Source: Fasciolopsis buskii (Eukaryota; Platyhelminthes; Trematoda; Plagiorchiida; Fasciolidae). From it: 64,000 nucleotides of DNA. The notes beneath the pieces were generated by a model. It ran no database searches and was not told the DNA's origin. It saw nothing but the letters and a program-made list of their open reading frames with translations. The position numbers and the translations under genes were made by a program. Location of the stretch: positions 364,255 to 428,254 of the forward strand of contig LUCM01006116.1 in assembly GCA_008360955.1 (NCBI GenBank), in the 5' to 3' direction. This document shows, one piece after another, positions 45,189-57,466 of this stretch; the first letter of the stretch is position 1; the number at the start of each line of letters is the position of its first letter.

Positions 45189-48100
45189 GTTCGTCCGTCT
45201 TGTGCGATCCAGCAAACTAACTGATCATCTAGTTCTGCTTCAGTTTCATTCGAATTCATCTATACTGTGTTCCAAAATATTTGGAGCCTATGCAAATTCA
45301 CGGGGAGATTTGACGGGACTTACTGGTTGTCACTTTGGTTCTAATTGCTAAGTTAAGCTATGCCTTCTTCTGGATAGAGCTGTATTTCACATCACTGTGT
45401 TAGCAAAATGTTCAGTTTCAGGCACTGATCATAATGAACATGATAGATAGTAGATTGGGTTAAACATGTGAACATTTTCCCGAATGTCCTGAAATCAAAT
45501 TAATAACGATATCCGTTTGGCTCTTATCGCTGAACGAATTGCCGATAAGTCCTCACGGAGTATAATGAATTTTTGAAATAATGAAGTGCCACAAATTATT
45601 TATTGACTTATGTTTTGTCTGTTACGCTGTATTCCAGGTTTCCGACTATGATGGGCGATAATAAGTTGACGAATGGGTTCATTTATTTTCGGTACATCAT
45701 CAGCCTGAAGATTTCATCTGCTATGATTTTCGCTCTCTCGTTCTGGCTTTCTTCTACATATTATTTTTGCCGATGATTTCAAACAGGGCGATGCCAGCCA
45801 TTCCCGTCGGTCACCAATACTACCAGGTTGGGCGTTCGTGTTAAACGAGCGTCAGAATCGGAACGCTTGCTAGTTGTCAGTCGTTCTTTGTCAGACGTGA
45901 GTTCCTTTTTTGCCGCGTTTATTTACGATGAATGTTATGTAAATTTAATTGGTATCTTAAGGTTGCACATGAAAACTCTCCGTTAGGTCCCATTAACGGA
46001 CCACAACTTATCCAAATACTGCATGCAGCTAATCTTCATTCCGCGAGCATTTTGCCGCCGTTCCTAATCTGAACTCAGCCTAACTGACGAAGAATTAGTA
46101 GTAGGAGATTGTTTTCATGAAGTTATTCATCAATTAATATAACCGCTTGGCCATGGTCACCACGAACCGTGGTCGTGCAGACCAGTAACGGATAGGTGCG
46201 GCATCGTGCTGAAGTTCAACCAACTGTTTACAGCCTACCTGTTAGCGTAACAGGTAAGGCGTTCGTTCCGGGTTCGCGTCCCAGTTCGGGCGAGGCGGGT
46301 TTGCACTGCTGATGATTCCTAACGCGGATGAAATAGCTATACACTACTCCCATGTTTTTTAATGGTGAGTTGGGTGTTTATATCACATGCTGAATAATTT
46401 CATTAAAACATAGTCTCCTACTACTAAGACAAACCAAGTAGGTAGGCTTCGTAGGTCATATCTGAAGCCTTCATCCTACTTTGGCTACCTACAGAGAAAT
46501 CATCTGATATAAAACGGCCGAAGAATTGCAGTTGTGGTAGTTTTAGGAGTCCCCTTGCTCAATCCTGACTACACATCTAATCCTGAACAGACTGTGTTGT
46601 TTGGAGGGGGTGAACGCTTCGCACCGAGATAACATTATTCTGTTTATCGTTCTAAATGCTAATAGGTCCACGTGTTGTCATGGCAACAAGACAATTTTCG
46701 CGGTTATTACCCTCAAACAGGTATGCGTGCTAGATTCTGTCCTGTCTAGTCTATCCTATTTCTCCTAAACTCCGTACTGGTTCTGGAATTGCATCCTTAT
46801 GAATCTTTAGGTACAAGCTAGCCACAGGGTTTCGGAATAAATTTGTCTTCTCTTTTACATACATCTTACTTCGACTAACGGACGAGCGATGCAAATTTTT
46901 GGTGATTCAAGTATCATGGCATTATCATAATTTTGGTTGTTTTCTAAAAAGTTGTTGTTTTTCATTGAACTGGTAGTAGTGAAGCGAACACAGGGCGCCT
47001 TAAGATTCGAATGTTCTGATCCATCGCCGCCTGATGTTTTTGTTAGACATCAGTTCTTCTTCGTCCGTTTCGTTAATACGCCTTTTCTTTCCCATTTTAT
47101 ACTTGACTCTTTGCCATCCCAAACTCCGAGGTCATGATTGTCGGTTCATCTCATTAGTTCATCCCTCCCTACGGTCCTTATGCTCTGGATATCACGGACT
47201 CCTTCACCATATAATTCATTATTTTAATTTCACTTCTATCGATCGCGTTGCTTATATCTTTTTTCACTGGTGCCACCCGGAGTCGGGAAATCAATGTGAA
47301 AATATTTGAGTCAAGACGTTAATTTAGTCGGAAATCACGTAACTGACGAAGCACGTCATGCACAGTTGGAACATTGACAGTGACATCTAACTGTGTCATG
47401 TACATCTGTTTTTGCTAATTTGGCTACTTTCGCAAATCCCTTTCCGTTAGTCCTATCTCTCATACATACATCCCTATTGTCTTCATCAGCTTCATCACCT
47501 GCTAGTCACTAACCTGAACTGAGCCGAGCCCCTTACATGCGGTACAACCCCTCGAGAAACACTGTACATTGATAGTTTATACCTTGGGATTTGCTAACTC
47601 ACGCTTCGCCTTTTGAACGTTATGCAGAAATCCACATTAGGGCTGTATTAATCACAAAAGCTCATTCGATTCTCTGGCAGCTGTTACTTTGTCAATTTTC
47701 ATCAGCACCGCGTTAGCGATGGTTTAGGTCATATAAGTCCGCTTCCATCACTCACTGTTTTGTCAGTTGCCGACTGTCAATCTGTCGGCTTGCACATCCG
47801 TTCCTGCTTTGTGCACGGGATTCCATTTCCGAGCGGTTCCCATTCACGCAACAGGTAGAGTGTGTTGGGTTATTTGTACACTGACGTTCTTGTGATTTCG
47901 CTTATTCGCCATATGGTTGATTTTTATCCATGCACTGTAGAAACAATCGGTTCTATGACATGTCCTCTGTCATTCACCGTTGCAGCTTACTAAACTAAAG
48001 TAAGCCTTCATTTACATGCGCAAAGAACCGAGGATGTAGGAAACGAGCTATAAAGTGCGGATAGGTTAACAATGCTCATAAAAGTTAAGTCGCCCTATCG

Positions 48101-48480
48101 TTTGTCTACGGAGTAAAGATAAAAATACAGTGTAAGACCATTTTTTCTTCCGCACGAAGTACGTTAATTGCTCTTAACTATTCCCTGGCCCTCTCGGTTT
48201 CGACAATATAAAGAGAATACCTATTGCTTTTTTATTGCACATGGTGATTTGAGGTAAGGTGAGCCCCACAACCATAAGACATTGTAAAGGCAATGCATGT
48301 TGGGGACATTCAAGTACGATTCAGTTTGTTGGCTCTACTTTTAAAAGTAGAATGCCTGTAGGCTGCTAACAATGTAGAGAGAGAAGCAGCGCTTCAGAAT
48401 CTCGCAGTCTGGGGGATAAAGAAAGACTAAAACAGAGAAGTTTGGTTTCTAAGGCCAAGGAATTCGTAAGATGAAGGTTT
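45189..48480 (+). other. intronic, mostly unassigned
   Basis: This is part of the inferred 5.3-kb intron before the CBS1 exon. The only recognised content is the SINE-like repeat at about 46150-46520. Pyrimidine-rich stretches at 46930-47280 have no coding support. Confidence 0.4.
46150..46520 (+). repeat. tRNA-derived SINE, best copy
   Basis: TTAGCGTAACAGGTAAGGCG (about 46241) fits a polymerase III A box, and GGGTTCGCGTCCC (about 46269) a B box 30 bases later. Downstream words match 34415-34640 closely. Two diverged copies with the same order of parts support a real SINE family. Confidence 0.65.
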
Positions 48481-48900
48481 TCGTGGTTCTGAGGAGAGCG
48501 AGAGGTCATAGGAAGAGGAAGTTCCAAAGCGAATTTAGAAGAACTAAAGCCAAAATATTGGCTTTAAAAAGGACACAGTAAAGAAGCTGTTTGGCAGTGG
48601 ACAGATGAGACCGACCGAACAGCTTTTCGTAGAATCCGATCAAGAAAAAGTAGAGCGGTAGACGAAGCTGTGCCCCATACACGCCTGCAGTATTCAAGCA
48701 TCGGAAACATTTGAAGATTGTAAAAAAAAAGATGGATGAGTGTAAGTAAGCTTGTGGCATAGAACGGAGAACCAGTTTTGCGCGCGGCTTCAGAGGCAAG
48801 CTTTAACACAAATGAAGACCACCAAAAAGGAAAAGAATTATGGATGAGTCCAGTAGTGTAATTTATTCGGTAGAATGAAGACAATATCAGCCAGCATTCA
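48480..48900 (-). mobile_element. jockey/CR1-type RT C-terminal relic
   Basis: The minus strand encodes ASEAARKTGSPFYATSLLTL, then PMLEYCRRVWGTASSTALLF and LDRILRKAVRSVSS. This is the order expected for jockey/CR1-type elements at the end of the RT domain: A.AA.RK.GFL.RAR, then P.LEYCS.VWGGAP...L.LLD and R.Q.RAIRLV. A second frame continues with degenerate sequence. Catalytic motifs are missing. It is antisense to the AMPK gamma gene, inside an intron. Confidence 0.65.
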
Positions 48901-50467
48901 TTTAGGCAGAATAAAGTAGTGAAGCGGAAAGAAACGTCATCTTGGGAGCAATAAAACAGACGTGATCGGTCGAACGTGTATCCACGGTCTGTGAGCAAGC
49001 TTTCACATCCGACGAAAGGACGCAGATGCTCCGAGAAAACTATTTCAAAAACCTTTGAAAGCAGAGCTAAGGACGATGGGACGGTAATTGTTGGAGACAG
49101 AAGGGTCTCTGTGTTCTAGGATAAGAAAATTATTTGCGTTTGGCCATGAACAGTTTAATGCGTTTTGGTTGAGTTAGGACGAAAAAACGGCGTTAACATA
49201 CCGTGGACGTCATCGTCTTCCTGCTACTTTTCTTGTTTCCCTCTACTTAGTGTCTCATTATCCTTAAGTTTTTACACTATTTCCTTATTAATTGCCGAAA
49301 CAAACTGATGCTTCTTTCCTTTATTCTCCAGTCTAAGGAAGAGTTTTCGGGATGTTCATTTGGTCACTTCGGTAAGTTTGATTCCCACTATTTTCCTCTC
49401 TTCCGGTGTTCCTTTATTGTATAAAATGTAATGTATATTGCTACTGCGTTGCCTATGGTCGTAAAACAGTTGGCAGTAGTTCACGATATCCGTCACCTGA
49501 GTGTGCTTGGTGTCCGCTGGTTATTTGTCATTGCCCATATGGTGGAAGCTACACATCAGCAGTGATGATTTGCAAAATCGTGTTTGGCGAAGTTCTCGTT
49601 GTACACTCACGACTGGACTAGCTAGCCGACTGTCTGTCGCTTTATGCCTTATTTATGCATACTAGAGCAGTGGGCCTGAAAGGCAAACGGTTACTTGACT
49701 CTCATGTGAGAAACCTGACAATGTCCGTCACATGTAGGCCCGTCTCGCTAACCAACCTCATTTCAGTCCCGCTCTGTTCTGTACCTTTTGGAACTCAGTC
49801 TATGCTGTTGTGTCGCATCCTGTACAGGGATCTCATTTTTATTCGGAAATGCAATTCGTTGTCCTTTTACCTAACTCTCTTCGTCACCTTTGTAGCCTAA
49901 CAATTCCATGTTTAATTTTTTCACTCCTGCTAGATTGCCGTATTTTTTGACACCAGCAGACGTGTGCTATCTAAAATATTTCTGTTTGTGTTGCGCATTG
50001 TGTTGAATGCTCGTTCGTTCAGTTGGGCGGATGAACAACCGGGACATAAGTAATTGTATCGTAGATAAGTGTTAACCGTTTGCAAAAAAAATAAGGGATA
50101 CTAGGAAATTTTGGCCAACAAAACTGGAAGGAACCAGTAAGGCGAAGAGCATTGAGCGAACGCGTCTAGTCGGAATTCGTGTCACATTATATCGACGAGT
50201 GTGAGGAAATCGGTTAATGCAATCAGGTCAGACTGGCCTTGGAAATTCATGCTTTGTTTTGAATACCTTAATTTTTGAACAGATTGACATCAACTCTGAT
50301 ATCGACTTCTTTGGGTAAATACGAGGTGCTCAAGGTTGTTTAAACGAGCCTGTTTATTTATATTTTTTAAATTCAAAAACAAGTCCTCTCCGACATTTTG
50401 TTTTCCAGACCTCTTGTCTTGTCTTTCAAGGTTAGCAATTTTTTTGTTTTTTTTTCAAATGTTCTAG
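48901..50467 (+). other. intronic, nothing recognised
   Basis: This stretch lies immediately upstream of the CBS1 exon and ends in a strong poly-T acceptor. I see no repeat match or gene. Confidence 0.4.
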
Positions 50468-50565
50468 ACGAGAATCACGTTTACGGTACCTTGTTTCGTC
50501 ACAGCACTTGCTATGATGTCCTGCCAGACAGCGGGAAATTGGTCATTTTGGATTCGAAATTGGGG
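50468..50565 (+). CDS. PRKAG: AMPK gamma exon: start of CBS1
   Basis: A poly-T acceptor (TTTTTTTTCAAATGTTCTAG) and a GGG|GTACGT donor frame an exon encoding ENHVYGTLFRHSTCYDVLP and DSGKLVILDSKLG. It aligns without gaps to the vertebrate gamma segment ESGVYMRFMRSHKCYD.. and SKLVVFDTTLQ. The YDVLP..GKLVILD core (Y-D then the K-L-V strand) marks the first beta strand of CBS repeat 1. Phase is 1 at the start and 0 at the end, leading directly to 57467. This exon anchors the identification of the gene. Confidence 0.88.
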
Positions 50566-53365
50566 GTACGTCATTTTATTTGAACTTCTTCATTTCATAC
50601 CTGATCCATCGTCAACTGATAGGGCCTGGATAACAACAGCGAGATTGTTTTTGAATTCCTCATATGCTAAATTTGGTTAATTTCATTCGTATTTTTCCAA
50701 GAAATCATAGCCTTGGCAACTTAGTTTTTTTTCCCTCGGGAATCTTATTACAATGGCCATCCTGAGCGCCATCTAAATACAGCATGTTCGACTTCCTTGC
50801 CCAAAACATTTTTTTCGAAATGAATACTATTTTAAGGTAATACTCCAACAGCATTCTGTCTGTTTTTTTTCAAACTATATTCGATCTTTTCCACTTCATA
50901 CCAAACATCTTACCAATCGGCAGGACAGATCGGTAGGTAGACAAGCCGGGCGAGTGTACTGACGAGCCAGAGCAACCGATTTTGTGTATTCGGAAGACTT
51001 TTATGCCACGCGCACGGAAATGTTTGAGGCTTGATAAACACTGATAGAGATCGTGTAGGGAACCATCAGTCAGGTAGCACACACACACATTATGAATCCA
51101 GTGGCAAAAGTTTCCTATTTTCGCTGAAAGAAACACGAAAGAAACAGAATATTGGAATTTATCAGGACAATAAAATCAAGTTAGGCTATTTTTATGCATG
51201 GGATTACTGTTGATACGACTCGAAGGAAAGTACGCGGTTTTCCATTCAGCGACTTACTAACTGAACTTTAATGTATCATCAGGGTGCTTTCCCTGTCCAC
51301 GGTCTGGTTGAACGGGCCTTCTATATATTCGAAGGCTGCAACATGGCGTTCTCATTAGCTCCATAGGACTTCGGTCGAATTCCGTTTTACACTTGGACGG
51401 TGCAGTTGTTGGCGAATTCTTTCACAGTTATGTCCGTTGTAGTTTCTACTGAGTCATTCGCTCTTTTAAGTGATTGTTTCGCAAATTTAACTGTATCTAG
51501 CATTTGTGCCAACCTATACTGTGACTGCTAATCTTGTGGACTGAATTGTGCGGTTGTTCAGCAATTGTTTGTTTGTAATCGGTTGTGGTTAGTGCCTGAC
51601 GACTTTTCTATCCCACGATGTCGTATTCGAATGTCGAAAAACCGCATGACTGGATCAAATTTGAGTGGAAGAAGGGAGGGAGTGAGCAAAACTTTTTCAC
51701 CCTTCTGTGCGAATGAGAAAAGAATAATGGGAGCGGCAGTCGATCGCCCTGTTGCCGCATCAGTTACCATGTTGACGAATGGGTTCTGAACAAATCTGAG
51801 TGAATCGAATTTAACGGAACAATGGCGATGTTACTTCTCTCATCGTCTATGAATGTACCACGAGAAGAAATCGGTTTCATGTCTTCACGAAGTGGCGTGC
51901 TTCACCATAGAAGAACTATTCATTTCGGTCTCCGCAGTTTTATCGATCAGGACGTGGCCTTATGGCGATATAATTATGTTAAGTAGTTGAAACTTGTGAT
52001 CTGAGTGAATATACTAAAACCAAATGTATTTCGGACTGTATCGAAGAGGCGGTTCTCCATGTGAAATATGAGGATTGTATAACCGGAACGTCAGCTGATT
52101 ACAAGCATTCTCGACCGCGCCGTTTTTCATATGCCAGAAACTTCAAATGTCTGAATAAACTTCGGTATTCTCTCTTAAATTGGTCTCGCAACCATTTCCT
52201 AATATTTGAGATCATAGTAGCGAGTATAAGTGCGGTAATAAAAGACGACCTCACAAAAACAATCCGATCCATGATCCGTCCCACCAACATCCTAACGAAC
52301 CAGTTCTACTATTAGGCTGTCAGAAGTTCGTTCGAGAACCTTGCGAAGTGGCCGAAGTGTTGGCTCCCACAGCACCATTTGGTCAGTCGTAGATGCAAAG
52401 AAGACAAAGGAGGCGAATCAATCGCATGAGCCTTTGCATAACAGCGAGAACTAGGAGTTCCTTGGAAGAATTGCGTTCCGAGCACCGCCACACTGTCACT
52501 TATGGTAATATTTTTATTAGTTTTCCGGTTGCTGGTTTTAGTTCTGCATCTCTAGGACACAATGAATTACGATGATCGAATTTCGACGGAATCATTTGCA
52601 TAAAGCCAACACCTAATCGTCTTTTGTCCAAACCAGCAGCCGGTTTTATTATCTGTCCGATTGCTTATCAGCATCGGAGTTCTCAAAGTCACCGTCATTT
52701 GTCGGCGAAGTGTTGCACTTACCTCCCAACCGCTATTTCTCACGCCCACCAACGCATGAATGACCAGCTCAACCGGTATGCCGTTTGTCCTAAGCCGTCG
52801 ATTCCGTCCAAGGTAGACATTATATATTTTCCCATCTCGGTGTCGGACCTGTTTCTTATAAACTGGAATCAAGCCAAATACAGATCCCACCAGTTGCCTG
52901 TGAGAACAACAGATGCATGGATCCTCATTGGCTAAGTGGCCTTCCGTCTGTATGAAGTGTCGAGTCAAAAGGTGTTCAGTATTCGCATGTATAATCATAA
53001 CTTCTTTTTCAACGATCATTATCCTCCTCGTAATTGGATGTTTGTCTATATCTTTTACAATGTTCTGACATAAAACTAACCTGAAATGTAATTGCTACTG
53101 GTGTAATCACTGACTCTGTAAGGTCCTGACCATAAACTTAGAAAGCTCTAAATGAAGTTCCCTGAAACAAATCCCTGCTTCTCTTTAGGCAGAACATCGT
53201 GCAACGAGGCCGTCGTTCTAGTTTGACTCGGTGCATGATCTTAAGACCAAATCCTAGGACCCAATATCCTACATCAAAATTTTGGGTTATTCACAAAATC
53301 CTCCCATCAAATTTTATAAATGCTAGAAAGATAACAGTATTCAATCACGAATGTGTCCGCATATC
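50566..53365 (+). other. intron between the CBS1 exons, left part
   Basis: The inferred intron is 6.9 kb in total; the right half is filled by LINE copy D. In this part the only long frame (52567-53019, minus, 150 codons) resembles nothing I can name. Confidence 0.4.
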
Positions 53366-53369
53366 TTCT

Positions 53370-56300
53370 GGTCTCGGTGGTCAATTTTCGTAGCCGCAGA
53401 GCAATGCAACGAGACTACAGCTTGACGTGGTGTGGCAGTTTCCGTGCCTGCATGATCCAGCGAGCTATACAGGATGGCTTATCTCAAACCGAAGTTCCAA
53501 CCATGTGTGGAAGGTCAATGGGTACAGGCCTGACGAAGTAGTCTCCTGGTCCTCCAAGTTGGGGGTTGATCTGAGGTAGCAACTCAGTCAGAAAAACGAG
53601 TGGAAGACTAATTGATCCAAGTAGATGGGCTTCCACTCAGCTATACCCCTCTGCCTTGTGGTCAGGTTCTTGTCAGAAGGCTTTTGTCTAGAACCCTAAT
53701 CGCTCTTCTGCTTAGCGGTTGGAATCCAGTAATACTCGTTCATCAATCCCCATGAGTTGCACACCTACAAATAATTCAATACTGCATCGGTCGTCGAGCA
53801 GGATAATCAGGACCGCGCTGCCCATCGCATCGAGCGGGGTGGATAGTGATAAGTATGCCACTGCTCAGAGCTCACTTTTTTATTCAGCCTGTCTCTTCTA
53901 TCTCCAACCCAATCTCTTTGCCTTTTTCTGCCTACCCATGGTGCCGCCACCGGTAACACGCTCGGTACCACCAACGGTTCATTGTCAAATTGTGCAGTAG
54001 GTGGTTTTCACTCTGCTAGTTCACATTTTCGCAAGCCTCGTCAATCTTGGTTCGTTCAATGTGCGCACTTTAATGCAGGCTGGCCAACAGGCGTGTTTGG
54101 CTCTGACAGTGGACTCACTTTCGATTGATGTCCGCTGCGTGAGTGAAACACGAATTCAGGATTCGAGTAGAGTAATTCAACCAATCGCACCTAATGTTTC
54201 GCCAAGATATTTCCTGCACACTTCAGGAAATGAAGCGGCTCAAACTGTGGATCAATTCGGTATAGGAATAGTCTTGAGTGAGAAGGCTAGAACAGTCCTA
54301 GACTGGATCCTAGTCAACAGTCACTTGTGCGCCGTGAGACTACAGGGAACAGTGGGCGTCCGGAAGGATAGTAGTGTTAAGCGCTGTTTATTTGTTATCT
54401 CGGCATACGCTCCAACAGAGTGCAGCACTGAAATAGAGAAAGACGAGTTTTGAGATGACCTCGTCATTGTAGTGGTGGCAGGTAATTTTAATACACAAGT
54501 TGGAAAATAATGTGTCGGAAGCCTGTTTAGGTGGACGATGCACCTTGCCTGCTCAGCGAACAGATAACGAGGAAAAATTCTACTTTCGTGCAGACAATTG
54601 TTTATTTCTATCTATTACGAATTTCGGAAACAGTTCGCGTTGCACAGCGACATGACGGTCTAACTCGACAGGTGGTCTGAGTCAGACTGACCATGTTGCA
54701 GTAAGCTACCGCTGGCGTGACTCTGTCCAGAACTGTAGCTCATACTGGACCACGAACGTCGAATCGGACCATGCGTTAGTTTTAATGCGATTTTCGCCCC
54801 GGTTCAATGGCCATCAACGCGGGTCACAAATCCGACTGGCTGTCGAACGTGTCTGATTCGGCTGTTCGCAACAGCTGTGAGCAGTAACGGTTCAAGGAAC
54901 TAAGAACTTCGACGAGCACCAACGTAGACGAGCAGTGGGATCAAGTTAAGCAGGCTATGCGTTTGGCAGCACATTTGGCTTATGGTCCTAGATCTAGCGC
55001 TCATCAACGACACTGGATCTCGCAAGGGTCGCTAATTCTAATGGAGCAAAAACGCGAGCTGCCTACCTGCAAGGTATTGAATAAGATGCGTCGACAATTG
55101 CAGCGACAGTTGACGGTAAGCCTTAAGAATGACCGTGAAAACTGGTTGGTTAAGGTAGCCGAAGAGATGGAAGTGGCGTTCGCTTCAGGTAACAGTCAAA
55201 GACTGTTTAAGGTTATACCCGACAGCGGTGGGCGGCGAACTTCGGTTAGTGAAGTCATGTGCCATAGGAATGGAGAGCTCATCCATGGCAGATAGCAGAG
55301 GCTGGACCGTTGTACAGAGCACCTCAAGGATCACTTTAGCTGGCCGCACGCCGACGTCTGGAGCTGTGAATCCTTGGGAGGTGTCACTTGATCCCCCAAC
55401 AGAAGTGGAAGTGGAGTCAAATATTCAGCTTCTGAAGAGGGGAAAAGCTGCCGGTCCCGATGAACTTCCCCCAGTTCTTTTCAAATTGGGCGGAGAAGCT
55501 CTGATGAATTCCCTTATCTTGCTCCATGGTATTTGCAACGAGGAGCGCATTCCGTTGTCATGGAGCGAGTGACTGATTGTACCCATCTTCAAGAAGAGCA
55601 CACAGAGTGACTTTAGCAATCGTCGATGGATTAGTTTTATTTCGATAGTTTCTAAGACGTTGGCTTCGATAATGCTGCGCCGTTTGACACCGATTTGCGA
55701 GAGTAATATCCGCGAACAACAGGCCGTATTTCGGCCAGGTCGACGTTGCATCGACCAGTTACTAGAAACGCGCCAAGCATTCCCCCTCTATGATCGTAGT
55801 CTATCTCGACTTGAACGGTGCTTTTGACTCCGTGAATCGATCAGCACTATTCATTGCTCTCCACCGGTAGGTAATGCCAGCGAAGTTTGTGAACCTGTAG
55901 CGAGCATTGTACTCGCATACCTATGGTCGCGCAAGGGTGTACGGTGAACTATCGACTTCATTCGAAACGACTAGTGCCATGTCCCATCTCTCCATTCCTA
56001 TTGAATTTCGTCATGAACGATGCAGTGGAATATGTTTTAGGAGGTCTCCGGGATGTAGGAGTCGAACTGGGAAATGAAGGCAAGCTATTTAACCTAGACT
56101 ACGCAGATGACGTTGTGACTTTTCGAGTCTATGGACCATGCACAACAGGCACTAGATAAACTCTTGAAGTCTGTAGCTCGGTTCGGCATGTGCTTTGCAC
56201 CTTCAAAGTGTCAAGTGCTGTTACAGCACTGGACAACACTAGTGCCGAACTTGATACTGGATGGAGAACAACTAACGATTGTCCACCATTTCAGTTATCT

Positions 56301-57145
56301 CAACAGCTGCGTGTCGAAAGAAGATAGCACGGAAGTAGAGGTAAACACGCGTATTCCAAAGGCTCGAGCGGCCTACGCTGGACTGAATCACTTGTGGCGT
56401 CTGCCTGATATTTCGCTGAAGTTGAAAGGTCGTTTGTACTCTGCCGTAGCGCCGCTCAGTTCTGTTGTACTGTTGCGAGACATGGAGTATGCGTCTCGGA
56501 GATGTTCATCGGTCAGAGGTTTCCGACCATCGACGTCTATGTAATTTTGCCAGGATTGAATGGAGTGACCGAGTGACTAATGTGGAGGTCAGGAATCCAA
56601 TACCAGGTTTCAATTCTGGGAATATCTTACTTCAACGCATGAAGCTTAGCAGACTATGCTGGTTGGGTTGCGTGTTGCGTATGGCGAATACTCGTCTACC
56701 ATATGGTAGACGAGTATTTTACGTTTCTCCCACGGAGTGGAAGGAGTCATGTGGAGGTCAACAGATGACGTGGCAACGTGGAATGAGAAAATGCACAGCG
56801 AACTTAGGTAAAGTAAGTATCTCACATCTTCGTGGTTGGGGTCCGGAAGACCCTTCAGCTAGCTGGCTGGAGACACTGATGTATATGACAAGGGGCCGCG
56901 AACAGTGGAGATCATGTTGTCATTTTCTATCAGATCGGAATGATTGAAAGTGTGCGTTTGTACAGTAAGACTGTATTCCGTTTGTTGGTCTCAGCGGCAT
57001 TCCCGTCTTTTCCCACCCGTGTAAGTCTACTTCTTGTTCTCTTGGACTTTCAGTCTTTTTATAGAAACTTGTATCTCTGTGGAAAAGGCAGCGGTCAGTG
57101 AGGCTTTCCTCTCTGTTTATCGCTGAACGATGGTGCTGATGAGAG
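53370..57145 (+). mobile_element. LINE copy D, nearly full length but mutated
   Basis: This is the most complete copy in the window. A long 5' untranslated region (about 53370-53890) is followed by the AP-endonuclease (LGSFNVRTLMQAGQ near 54045, SETRIQDSS near 54145), the linker (54760-55390), and the RT fingers and palm (KRGKAAGPDELPPVLFKLGG near 55435, YLDLNGAFDSV near 55800). The catalytic box NLDYADDVV lies near 56095. The C-terminal domain has CWLGCVLRM near 56655 and GWGPEDPS near 56835, and the 3' end reads CGCTGAACGATGGTGCTGATGA. Stops occur inside the endonuclease (after KDEF near 54450) and at several later points, so it cannot make a full protein. It sits in an intron of the AMPK gamma gene, same orientation, ending about 330 bp before the next exon. 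The 5' limit is approximate. Confidence 0.85.
56687..56718. repeat. 32-bp perfect palindrome inside LINE copy D
   Basis: AATACTCGTCTACCAT is followed immediately by its exact reverse complement. The same site in copy B (9927-9958) and copy A (4184-4215) has a single mismatched pair, and copy C lacks the right arm. It lies in coding sequence (NTRLPYGRRVF). Confidence 0.9.
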
Positions 57146-57308
57146 CAATGCAAACCTCACTGGTATACTCGGCCGCTGATTGGCAACCGGATGTCACGCT
57201 GATGCTTCAAGTCCCTGGAATTGGTGGATGCCACTCACGCTTGTTGCACCGTGATTGTTTTCGTCCTTCGCTATCGTTCAGGCTGCACGTGATATGCCAA
57301 CAAATTCA

Positions 57309-57390
57309 TATTATATATATGTATATATATACATATATATATATATATATTAAGTGTGGTTGTTTCTTTCTGTGTGTGTGTGTGTGTGTG
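57309..57390. repeat. (TA)n and (TG)n microsatellites
   Basis: An interrupted TA array (57309-57350) and a pure TG array (57371-57390) lie between the end of LINE copy D and the AMPK gamma exon at 57467. Confidence 0.95.
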
Positions 57391-57466
57391 ATAATGTGAT
57401 AATGACCCGATCTTGTCGAGAGTTTTCTTACCTTTCTTCAATCCTTTTTATTTTTGTTTCACACAG

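Noticed and set aside
52567..53019. 150-codon minus-strand frame before LINE copy D
   Set aside because: There is no recognisable motif, no splice support and no repeat partner in the window, so it cannot be called a gene.
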